DNA of 64,000 nucleotides, taken from positions 1 to 64,000 of the forward strand of contig WRIL01000009.1 in assembly GCA_009782775.1 (NCBI GenBank), in the 5' to 3' direction. Both the position numbers and the translations under genes were made by a program. The DNA is from Desulfovibrionaceae bacterium. Lineage in GTDB: Bacteria; Desulfobacterota; Desulfovibrionia; Desulfovibrionales; Desulfovibrionaceae. Below the pieces are notes generated by a model. That model ran no database searches. It was not told where the DNA came from and worked only from the letters and a program-made list of their open reading frames with translations. Positions 44,783 to 51,872 of this stretch are shown here, in pieces; positions within the stretch are counted from its first letter, which is position 1; each line of letters starts with the position of its first letter.

Positions 44783-45862
44783 CTAACCTGAATTTGCCTG
44801 TTTTCCAGGGCTTTGACAAGACGACAGCTCAAAATAATCCCTATCCCACCAGCGCACCACGGCAGGATCAAGACCACGGCGGGCGTAGCTGAGCCGTAGT
44901 TCCCCGCGCTGTCCGAAAAATTCCCCCCGTGTCCGCCTGGGGACATGTAGCGCCTTCCCGGCCAACTCTTCCGGCGGAGGCAGGCGTTCCGCAAGGTACA
45001 AGAAAAGCGCCCGGGCGCGTAACATCTGCCCCAGGGCCGGATGCCGGGGACCGGCCAGAATCTTTTCACTCAGTCCCGCTTCCGGGGCCAAGCCCAGACG
45101 AATCACCCGGATGCCCCGCGCCCACAAAGCCAAAATGGCTGGAGGAAGCGCACCCATCACCTGATCCATGCTCCAGGGGATGAAGCCTCCTCCCCGCCAT
45201 TCCTCGGCTAGGCCGGTTCCTTCCAACACCAGGCAGGGGTAAAGACGGACCAAGGCAGGACGCGCTTCCAGGCAAAGGCGGATATCCTCCGCAAAATCCT
45301 CCTCCTTCATTCCGGGCAACCCTGGCATGAGCTGCACCCCCAGCTCCAGACCGGCCTCGCGCGTCAGCCGGCAGGCCCGTAGCGCCTCTTCCTGCCCATA
45401 ACCACGCCGGCTGGCTTCAAGGGAACCCGTGGCAAAGCTCTGAATGCCCAGTTCCAGTACATCCAGGCCGTGGGCGCGCAAGCGAGCCAGGCCGGAGGCG
45501 CTCACCGCGTCCGGTCTGGTGGAGCAGCGCACCCGGCTGATCAGCCCCGTGGCTTTGAGCCGGGCGGCCAGACACATGAAGGCCTCCTGCTCCGGCCAGG
45601 GAAGAGCCGTAAAAGTTCCCCCATAAAAGGCCAATTCCGGGGCCGGGCCGGGGCCGGGCGACCCGGAGAAATGTCTGGCTATTTCCCGGCGCAGTTCTTC
45701 AAAGGGACGTGGGCGAACGCCGCTCTGCGCCTCCTGGGCGCAGAACAGGCAGCGCGTTGCGCACCCGGCAAAAGGTATAAACGCCGGCCGGATTTTCGGG
45801 CGGAAACCCTCCGGTTCAGGATGGGGAAAAAATATGGGCGGCGCGGCCTTTTCTCTGGACAT
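44783..45862 (-). CDS. Radical SAM protein (Elp3/YhcC-like)
   Basis: A 359-residue radical SAM protein. The cluster motif is FAGCATRCLFCAQ (CX3CX2C), AFYGGTFTALP is the SAM-binding GGT segment, and LELGIQSFATGSLEASRRGY is typical of the Elp3/HemN branch. The Elp3 acetyltransferase domain is absent. Function is unknown, with tRNA modification and cofactor chemistry both possible. It opens the operon with the Fur-family gene. There are 120 bp to the divergent HIT gene. Confidence 0.85.
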   Translation of the reverse strand: MSREKAAPPIFFPHPEPEGFRPKIRPAFIPFAGCATRCLFCAQEAQSGVRPRPFEELRREIARHFSGSPGPGPAPELAFYGGTFTALPWPEQEAFMCLAARLKATGLISRVRCSTRPDAVSASGLARLRAHGLDVLELGIQSFATGSLEASRRGYGQEEALRACRLTREAGLELGVQLMPGLPGMKEEDFAEDIRLCLEARPALVRLYPCLVLEGTGLAEEWRGGGFIPWSMDQVMGALPPAILALWARGIRVIRLGLAPEAGLSEKILAGPRHPALGQMLRARALFLYLAERLPPPEELAGKALHVPRRTRGEFFGQRGELRLSYARRGLDPAVVRWWDRDYFELSSCQSPGKQANSG

Positions 45863-45982
45863 GGAAATAAGCCTTGCCCGGAATATCCTATGAAGGCAAG
45901 ACCGGCGAAAGATGATTTTTTCTTGCGAAATCAGCGTGTTTCATGTATAATCCCAAGACCGAATATCTTTCTGGAGGAAGCC

Positions 45983-46405
45983 ATGTACGCGCCTTCTTGC
46001 ATCTTTTGTAAAATCATCCAGGAGGAACTGCCTTGCGCCAAGGTATATGAAGATGCGCATACTTTGGCCTTTCTGGACCTAAATCCGATACGGCCAGGAC
46101 ATACTCTGCTACTCCCCAAAATTCACGCCGATACCCTGCTGAATCTGGATTCCGGCTCCGGCGAGGCCTTGATGCAGGCCATGCGCAAGATCGGCCAAGC
46201 CATGATCACAGGACTGGGGGCGGAAGGCTTCAACTGCCTGCAAAACAACTTTTCCGCCGCCGGCCAGGAGGTCATGCACCTGCATTGGCACATAATTCCC
46301 AGAAACAGGGCGGACCAGCTTGCTTTTAGGTGGAATCCTGGTAAATATGCCGACAAGGACGAAATGACGGCCCTGGCCCAAAAACTTGGCGGGCATATTG
46401 CATAA
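45983..46405 (+). CDS. HIT-family nucleotide hydrolase
   Basis: A 140-residue histidine-triad protein. The catalytic HLHWHIIP motif (about residues 98-105) and the N-terminal CIFCKIIQEELPC zinc/Hint region are intact. The family hydrolyses AMP-lysine, dinucleoside polyphosphates or aminoacyl-adenylates. GGAGGAAG precedes ATG 45983. A longer frame extends upstream opposite the radical SAM gene and is not used. The IHF/HU gene follows 32 bp later. Confidence 0.94.
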   Translation: MYAPSCIFCKIIQEELPCAKVYEDAHTLAFLDLNPIRPGHTLLLPKIHADTLLNLDSGSGEALMQAMRKIGQAMITGLGAEGFNCLQNNFSAAGQEVMHLHWHIIPRNRADQLAFRWNPGKYADKDEMTALAQKLGGHIA

Positions 46406-46437
46406 TTGGCTACAACCGGACAGCCCCGAGGTGGCAA

Positions 46438-46731
46438 ATGAGCGAAAAAACTTTGACCAAGGCCGATATAGTTGACGCCATTTATGAAAAGGTAGACCGC
46501 AACCGCCTTGAAATGAAAGGAATTGTTGAATCCATGCTCAAGATCATGAAACAGGCCATCAAAAAGGACCATGCCCTGCTGATCAGCGGCTTCGGGAAAT
46601 TCGAGGCCTACGACAAAAAAGCCCGCAAGGGGCGCAACCCCCAGACCGAAGCAAGTATCGTGCTCCCCCAGCGCAAAGTGGTGGTATTCAGGCTTTCCCG
46701 CAAATTCAGAGCCGAATTGAACGATAATTGA
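46438..46731 (+). CDS. IHF/HU-family DNA-bending protein
   Basis: A 97-residue nucleoid protein. SGFGKFEAYDKKARKGRNPQ is the family signature with the Pro-tipped beta arm, closer to IHF than to HU. IHF bends DNA at specific sites and assists sigma-54 promoters, which would fit a sigma-54-rich lineage. It could be either IHF subunit or a homodimeric relative. GAGGTG precedes the ATG, and a strong terminator follows. Confidence 0.93.
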   Translation: MSEKTLTKADIVDAIYEKVDRNRLEMKGIVESMLKIMKQAIKKDHALLISGFGKFEAYDKKARKGRNPQTEASIVLPQRKVVVFRLSRKFRAELNDN

Positions 46732-46754
46732 CCGGCTATAAAGACCCTATAAAA

Positions 46755-46795
46755 AAAGCGGGCGTGGCGAAGAGGCTCTTCGCCACGCCCGCTTT
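46755..46795. terminator. Bidirectional terminator between IHF/HU and rubrerythrin
   Basis: AAAGCGGGCGTGGCGAAGAG and CTCTTCGCCACGCCCGCTTT are perfect inverted copies around one base. A-tract on the left and TTT on the right serve both converging genes. It is the strongest hairpin in the window. Confidence 0.92.
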
Positions 46796-46809
46796 AACAT
46801 TCAAACAAA

Positions 46810-47352
46810 TCAGAAATAACGCTTCAAAAGCCCCTGGAAGGCGCAACCGTGCCGAGCTTCATCCTTGCACATTTCATGCACGGTGTCATGTATGGCATCG
46901 TAACCCAGTTCCTTGGCCCGTACGGCCAGCTTCTTCTTGCCGGCGGTGGCGCCGTTTTCCGCCTCCACCCGCAGGGCCAGATTTTTTTTGGTGTCGGCGT
47001 AAACCACCTCGCCAAGAAGTTCGGCGAACTTGGCCGCATGCTCAGCTTCTTCAAAGGCGATGCGCTTATAGGATTCGGCAACCTCCGGTAGACCTTCGCG
47101 GTCAGCCTGACGGCTCATGGCCAGATACATGCCCACTTCCGTGCATTCGCCGGCGAAGTTGGCACGCAGACCCTCCAGAACTTCCGCATCCACATCTTTG
47201 GCAACGCCGATACGGTGCTCATCCGCCCAGCTCAGTTCGCCGGCCTTCTGCTCGGTAAACTTGGAAGCCGGCGCTTTGCACTGCGGGCACACCTGTGGAG
47301 GAGCATCCCCTTCATGCACATAGCCGCAGATGATACAGACAAATTTTTTCAT
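46810..47352 (-). CDS. Rubredoxin-first (reverse) rubrerythrin
   Basis: A 180-residue peroxide-reducing protein. The order is reversed from classical rubrerythrin: an N-terminal rubredoxin-type Fe site ([17 protein letters not shown]) then a diiron four-helix domain with [21 protein letters not shown] and [10 protein letters not shown] supplying the Glu/His ligands. It should detoxify hydrogen peroxide using NAD(P)H-derived electrons. AAGGAGAG precedes ATG 47352. A palindrome and a promoter lie just upstream, and a Fur-family gene sits 2.5 kb away. Confidence 0.93.
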   Translation of the reverse strand: MKKFVCIICGYVHEGDAPPQVCPQCKAPASKFTEQKAGELSWADEHRIGVAKDVDAEVLEGLRANFAGECTEVGMYLAMSRQADREGLPEVAESYKRIAFEEAEHAAKFAELLGEVVYADTKKNLALRVEAENGATAGKKKLAVRAKELGYDAIHDTVHEMCKDEARHGCAFQGLLKRYF

Positions 47353-47399
47353 TAAACTCTCCTTCAGTTAATGTTTACCGCTATACGGTGATTTAAATT

Positions 47400-47415
47400 A
47401 AAATAAGCTTATTTT
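47400..47415. promoter_or_regulatory. Palindrome upstream of rubrerythrin, candidate operator
   Basis: AAAATAAGCTTATTTT is a perfect 16-bp palindrome between the candidate promoter and the rubrerythrin start, in very AT-rich sequence. PerR and Fur boxes are AT-rich inverted repeats of about this size, but the match to a PerR box is only general. Confidence 0.4.
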
Positions 47416-47430
47416 TAATAAGACCTGTTA

Positions 47431-47459
47431 TCAATAGTAAATTATTTTAGACTTGTCAA
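47431..47459 (-). promoter_or_regulatory. Candidate promoter of rubrerythrin
   Basis: On the minus strand TTGACA (47459-47454) lies 17 bases before TATTGA (47436-47431). The -35 is perfect, the -10 is weak. It ends just past the stop codon of the neighbouring gene at 47480. Confidence 0.45.
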
Positions 47460-47479
47460 ATAATTTCTGGCGACCCGGA

Positions 47480-49567
47480 CTAATCAGCCTTGGCGCTGGC
47501 GGCTTGGGCCACCAGTCGTTCTCCGGCCGGAGTGCTCAGAACTTCGCGCAGTACGGCGACCACCTTCTGGTCAAAACTGCCTTTATCCTTTTCCAGGATG
47601 CCGAGCACCTTTTCCACTTCCATGGCCGGGCGGAAAGAACGCGGTCGGGACATGGCGGCAAAGGCGTTGGCCACAGCCAGCACCCTGGCATGGACACCTA
47701 TGGTTTCCTCGGAAAGCCCCTTGGGGTAACCCTGGCCGTCAAGCCTTTCGTTCATCTGGGAAATAACTTCCAGCACCGGGAGATCAAACTCAATGCGTTC
47801 CAAGGCCTTGAGGGTATGATTCACATGCTGTTCCATGATCTTTTTTTCCTCAGGGGTCAGGGCGCCGGGCTTGGTCAGCACTTCCCTGGGCACGAACATC
47901 TTGCCGATCTGGGAGAGGGTGGCCGCGGTTTCGATGGTCGCAACATCCCTAGAGGCGAGGTGCATGGCCGTGCTGATCAGCCTAGCCACCTCGCCCATGA
48001 TGCGCGAATGGCCGCCCAGGAAGGGATCCGACTGCTCAATGGTCCGCACCAAGGCGTCAATGGTTTGCTGCACCATCCGACGGCTGCGTTCCTCGGTTTC
48101 CACCAGCTTGGTCACATCGCGATAAACGGCCACGATGCCGAGCACCGTGCTGTTATCCCCCCCACGCAGGGGCGACTTGGAGATCTGAAAATAATGACGC
48201 TTGGATTGCAGCCAGATGGTCTCGTTGGTGGTGACGCTTTCATTGGTCATCAGCACATGCTGATCCGAACTGTTCAGGCGCTTGGCCGTGTCAAAACCGC
48301 AGACCGCCGCCGTATCCATGCCCTGGATGCTTTGGATGTCCCGGCCAAAGGCATCGGCAAAGGCCTGGTTGACGTAGAGAAACACCCCCTTAACGTTGGT
48401 GAGGGAGATGGGTTCGGAAATGGTGCTGTTAATGCTGTCCAAAAGACTTTTTTGCTCGTCGATAAGTTTGAACAGTTCCTGAAACTTGGCCAGGGTGGCG
48501 GAGCGCTCCGCGCCGATGCTCCAGCGCCAGATGACGCTGAGCAACAGAATCAGGACCACACTCGTCAGCCCGGCAAACTCGTAGATGCCCCTGATGCGGT
48601 TTTCCACCGGGGCATGGGCTTGTTCATAGTCCTGTTCCCAAAGCACCCACCAGTCCAGATCCGTCACCTTGCTGCCCTGGGAATAGACCTTGCGGGCGCC
48701 CTGCACGGACTCGCGCAGGCCGAAGGCAATGCCTCCGTCTTCGCTCAACTCCACCGGCGGGATATCCCGCAGGCGATCCTGCCGGAAGGCCACCTGTTGC
48801 CAGACGCCACCCTCTCTTTGCAGGAGATGCCCGGCGTATCCCTGACTGGCATAGCCATCCAGATTGAAAAGATCATTCAGCTTGTTGGTGATCGGCAGAG
48901 TCAGATAAAGAACCGAAACCACGTTGTAGCCGCCCTGCTCGTTTGGCACTGGGGAAAAGACCGGAATATAAAGCTCCAGCAACAACCCCCCGCGCATATC
49001 CTGGCGGGTCGGCCCGTATTTAGGCTGACCGCTTCGGGCCGTGGCGCGGATGCTCTCGGTCTGCCGAATACTTAATTCCTGGGCGGATGGGTCCGTCTTG
49101 ATATACATCGCCCCCTCGCTGTTCAGCATGGCCCCGAAGCTGAAATCGGAATATGCCACAAGCTGCTTCAAGTTGGCCTGCACAAACTCCAGGTTGGCCA
49201 GTTCATCCTGCTCGCTCTCCGTAAGGTCTTCAACCCGGCTGTTCAGCAACACAGGCACACTCGCGGCCACCGCGTCCATATCCGCGGCGAATCTTTTAAG
49301 CTGATCGAAACTGATGAAACGGATGGCCGGATCCAAGGTGCCACGAAACCAGTTGCTCACGTCATTGGAGCGACTGTAAACGGTACCGCGCATTTCTTGC
49401 TTGGTATCCTCTTCAAATTCACGTTCCTTGGTCGAGGCGCTATGGTAGGCAAAGGCGCAAATCACCGCCACAATGAGCGCAACCACGACAATTACCACCC
49501 AAAAAACTTTTTTCCTTCCTCCGCCAAGGACCGCCTCTTCCTGGGCCTGAATAGTGTCCCGCGCCAT
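47480..49567 (-). CDS. Two-pass Cache-PAS protein with degenerate HD-GYP domain; possible LapD substitute
   Basis: A 695-residue inner-membrane protein: membrane segments at about 20-42 and 333-354, a periplasmic Cache-like domain between them, a PAS domain (about 380-495) and an HD-GYP-related domain (about 500-670). The HD metal pair is replaced by SQ (LSQIGKMFVP, about 552), the HHE motif by QMNE, and the Asp of the aAD motif by Asn (VANAFAAM). GQGYP and one His remain. Phosphodiesterase activity is therefore unlikely, and ligand binding is possible. I chose ATG 49567 for its AGAAAGG site. It follows the LapG-like gene by 51 bp in the same operon. Confidence 0.87.
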   Translation of the reverse strand: MARDTIQAQEEAVLGGGRKKVFWVVIVVVALIVAVICAFAYHSASTKEREFEEDTKQEMRGTVYSRSNDVSNWFRGTLDPAIRFISFDQLKRFAADMDAVAASVPVLLNSRVEDLTESEQDELANLEFVQANLKQLVAYSDFSFGAMLNSEGAMYIKTDPSAQELSIRQTESIRATARSGQPKYGPTRQDMRGGLLLELYIPVFSPVPNEQGGYNVVSVLYLTLPITNKLNDLFNLDGYASQGYAGHLLQREGGVWQQVAFRQDRLRDIPPVELSEDGGIAFGLRESVQGARKVYSQGSKVTDLDWWVLWEQDYEQAHAPVENRIRGIYEFAGLTSVVLILLLSVIWRWSIGAERSATLAKFQELFKLIDEQKSLLDSINSTISEPISLTNVKGVFLYVNQAFADAFGRDIQSIQGMDTAAVCGFDTAKRLNSSDQHVLMTNESVTTNETIWLQSKRHYFQISKSPLRGGDNSTVLGIVAVYRDVTKLVETEERSRRMVQQTIDALVRTIEQSDPFLGGHSRIMGEVARLISTAMHLASRDVATIETAATLSQIGKMFVPREVLTKPGALTPEEKKIMEQHVNHTLKALERIEFDLPVLEVISQMNERLDGQGYPKGLSEETIGVHARVLAVANAFAAMSRPRSFRPAMEVEKVLGILEKDKGSFDQKVVAVLREVLSTPAGERLVAQAASAKAD

Positions 49568-49618
49568 GCCTTTCTCCATATAGTTATGTTATACGCTTTT
49601 ATCGCTGTCCCGTCCGGT

Positions 49619-50356
49619 TTACTTGCTGGGCATCACATGCATCCATTTGTATTCCAGGTTAACTGAAAAAATCGGCTGGTAATGCCCGTATTTATTGTGC
49701 GAAAGCACCAGCGGCGAAACATTGTCAAGAATAAACACATCATTATCCACATAAGCGACCAGTATCGCATGGTCAATATTGCGAATCCTATCCTTGAGAG
49801 CCACCACGCGAAGATTTTCCTGGCTGAAGCCCAATTCGATCAGGGCAAAAAACTTGGCTATGGAAAAACAATCGCAATCACCGGAGTTTTTGATGAACTC
49901 CGCAGGGGTGCCCCAGTAATCCAAAACGCCGTAAACCTCCATATCCGTCCGGTACGGCCACATATTCATGAACTTGTTCACCGCCTGCAATTTTTGCATG
50001 GGGGTAGCGTTCGCCATATCCGCCTTAATCTTTTCCCAGGCCTGAGCCTCCGCCCTGCGCCCCGCACCCGCCAAGGCAAAATCATCGGTGATGCCGGTCT
50101 TGTTCTTGCACAGGCGCACTATGCGCTCCCACTGCGGCACACCCTTGATCGGTCCCCGAAACTCCACCGTGCCGAAAAGGCGGTTCGGCGGGTTGTTCGC
50201 CTCCGCCGCGGCGCTTTGGCGTTGCGGCGCCTTGCCCCAATCCACAGACACCGATGGACGTTCCAAGGTGAGGGAAAGGGAAAGCCCGGAAAGCAAACAG
50301 CAAAAAAACAGCAACCCGGAGGAAGCGCTAAAAAACTTTTTCGCGACCATCTCCAT
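49619..50356 (-). CDS. LapG-like periplasmic cysteine protease (BTLCP family)
   Basis: A 245-residue exported transglutaminase-like cysteine protease. LapG in Pseudomonas cuts the N-terminus of giant surface adhesins to release them. The catalytic Cys lies in KNSGDCDCFSIAKFFAL, the His in NIDHAILVAY, and the Asp in VFILDNVSP. The usual GDCED reads GDCDC here, so one acidic neighbour has become Cys. The N-terminal hydrophobic stretch acts as signal or anchor. It is 41 bp downstream of the adaptor gene and upstream of the degenerate HD-GYP protein. Confidence 0.9.
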   Translation of the reverse strand: MEMVAKKFFSASSGLLFFCCLLSGLSLSLTLERPSVSVDWGKAPQRQSAAAEANNPPNRLFGTVEFRGPIKGVPQWERIVRLCKNKTGITDDFALAGAGRRAEAQAWEKIKADMANATPMQKLQAVNKFMNMWPYRTDMEVYGVLDYWGTPAEFIKNSGDCDCFSIAKFFALIELGFSQENLRVVALKDRIRNIDHAILVAYVDNDVFILDNVSPLVLSHNKYGHYQPIFSVNLEYKWMHVMPSK

Positions 50357-50397
50357 CGTTCATCGCCGCCCGGGCAAAAATACGCCCGATACAGGCA

Positions 50398-51849
50398 TCA
50401 GCGCTCCCGCAGGGCATTTTGCCGAGCCTTGAAAATCGGCTTCAACAAATAATCCAACACGGTTTTTTTACCCGTTATAATGTCCACCTGGGCGACCATG
50501 CCCGGCAGGATCTCGTAATCCTTGCCCTTGTGGCTGATGGAGTTATGGGTGGTCAGCAACCTGACCTGGTAGTAAATATCCCCACGGTGGTCCTCAAAGG
50601 TGTCATCGCTGATGCTTTCCAAGGTAGCATCCAGCCCCCCGTATATTGAAAAATCATAGGCGGATACCTTGACCACCGCCCGCTGTTTTTTCTCCGGGTC
50701 ATCGGCGGTATGCAGGAAGGCCCGGTCCGCCGGACCCACCTTGGCCTCAATCAGCAGCTTCTCATCACTGGGCAGGATTTCCATGATGGTCGCTCCGGGG
50801 GAGACGGTGCCGCCCAGGGTATTGATGAGAATGCGCTTGACCTTGCCGCGCACCGGCGAACGCAAATCCGTACGCTGCACGGTATCGCTCCTGCCGCTCA
50901 ACAGGATGCTTATGGAGTTCAGGGCCGCGCTCTTCTGGTTTATTTCCTCCTGCAAGGAGCTCTGCCACTCCTGCCGACGGGAATTGACCCTTTCCTCGGC
51001 GGCGGTGACCGCGCTATTGCCCCTGGAAACAACCTGGGTAGTGCTGTTCAGCTCTCCGTTAAGGGAAATGACGCTCTGCTCCAGGGTCAAATAATCCGAA
51101 CGAGAGTGAATGCCCCTTTCCACCAGCGGCTTGACCATATCCCGGCGCTCGGTGGCCACCTTCAGGTTCTGCTTGATGCTTTTGAGACGCTCCTCCGATT
51201 CCCGCACCTCTATCCTGCGCTGCTCCAATTCCGCCTCCAGAGTGCGCAGCTCGGTGTCGCGCTGTTCCAGGTGCGCCCTGAACAACTCCATCTGGCCGTT
51301 GATGAGGTTGGGGTACATGGCCGCCATAGCATCGGGATAGAGTGGTTCCTGGCCGGCCCGTTCCGCCCGGAGGCGGATTATATCCGCTTCTATGGCGGCC
51401 TGGCTGTCTTTTTGCTCCTGCAAGGCGCTTTCGGCCATGGCATTGGAGATACGGGCCAGAACCTGTCCTTCCTCCACGTCGTCTCCCTGGCGGACCATAA
51501 GATTTTCCAGCACCCCGCCCTCCAGGTACTGAATCTCCTGAATGGCCTGGGCCGGAACCACCTGCCCGCTGGCCTTGGTCACTTCATCCAGACGGGTCAG
51601 CCACGCCCAAATGACGACGACGACAAACAGCAGGACCACGGCCAAGGACAGGATATAGGTCCTGGGGTTGCCCTTCCTGAGGATGGCCGCATCCGCCTCA
51701 CTCATGAATTCCATGTCCAGGGCGCTAATCTGGTGGCCGTGCAGCAGGTTCCCCTTTTCTTTATGCGGTGCCTGCTCAGGCGGAGAAGGCTTGCTTTTTT
51801 CCATGGCCGTCTTGAAGGCCGCCAATTTAGCCGCGTTTTGATCCTGCAT
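50398..51849 (-). CDS. Type I secretion periplasmic adaptor (HlyD/LapC type)
   Basis: A 483-residue membrane fusion protein. There is one membrane segment at about 68-88, then a lipoyl half-motif, a long paired coiled coil (about 150-330) and the C-terminal HlyD beta-barrel with RSPVRGKVKRILINTLGG. It links the ABC exporter to the outer-membrane channel. AGGAT lies before ATG 51849. A 23-bp gap separates it from the exporter, so the two are co-transcribed. Confidence 0.94.
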   Translation of the reverse strand: MQDQNAAKLAAFKTAMEKSKPSPPEQAPHKEKGNLLHGHQISALDMEFMSEADAAILRKGNPRTYILSLAVVLLFVVVVIWAWLTRLDEVTKASGQVVPAQAIQEIQYLEGGVLENLMVRQGDDVEEGQVLARISNAMAESALQEQKDSQAAIEADIIRLRAERAGQEPLYPDAMAAMYPNLINGQMELFRAHLEQRDTELRTLEAELEQRRIEVRESEERLKSIKQNLKVATERRDMVKPLVERGIHSRSDYLTLEQSVISLNGELNSTTQVVSRGNSAVTAAEERVNSRRQEWQSSLQEEINQKSAALNSISILLSGRSDTVQRTDLRSPVRGKVKRILINTLGGTVSPGATIMEILPSDEKLLIEAKVGPADRAFLHTADDPEKKQRAVVKVSAYDFSIYGGLDATLESISDDTFEDHRGDIYYQVRLLTTHNSISHKGKDYEILPGMVAQVDIITGKKTVLDYLLKPIFKARQNALRER

Positions 51850-51872
51850 AGCGCTATCCTGCCGTTATGTTT

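Noticed and set aside
44782-45069. N-terminal extension of the Fur-family protein
   Set aside because: Overlaps the radical SAM gene in another frame and has no domain; family start matches ATG 44781.
45470-45982. Long upstream extension of the HIT protein frame
   Set aside because: Runs opposite the radical SAM gene; the HIT domain and a GGAGG site place the start at 45983.
47453-49075. 540-codon plus-strand frame opposite the HD-GYP-like protein
   Set aside because: His/Gly/Gln-rich antisense shadow with no signal or domain.
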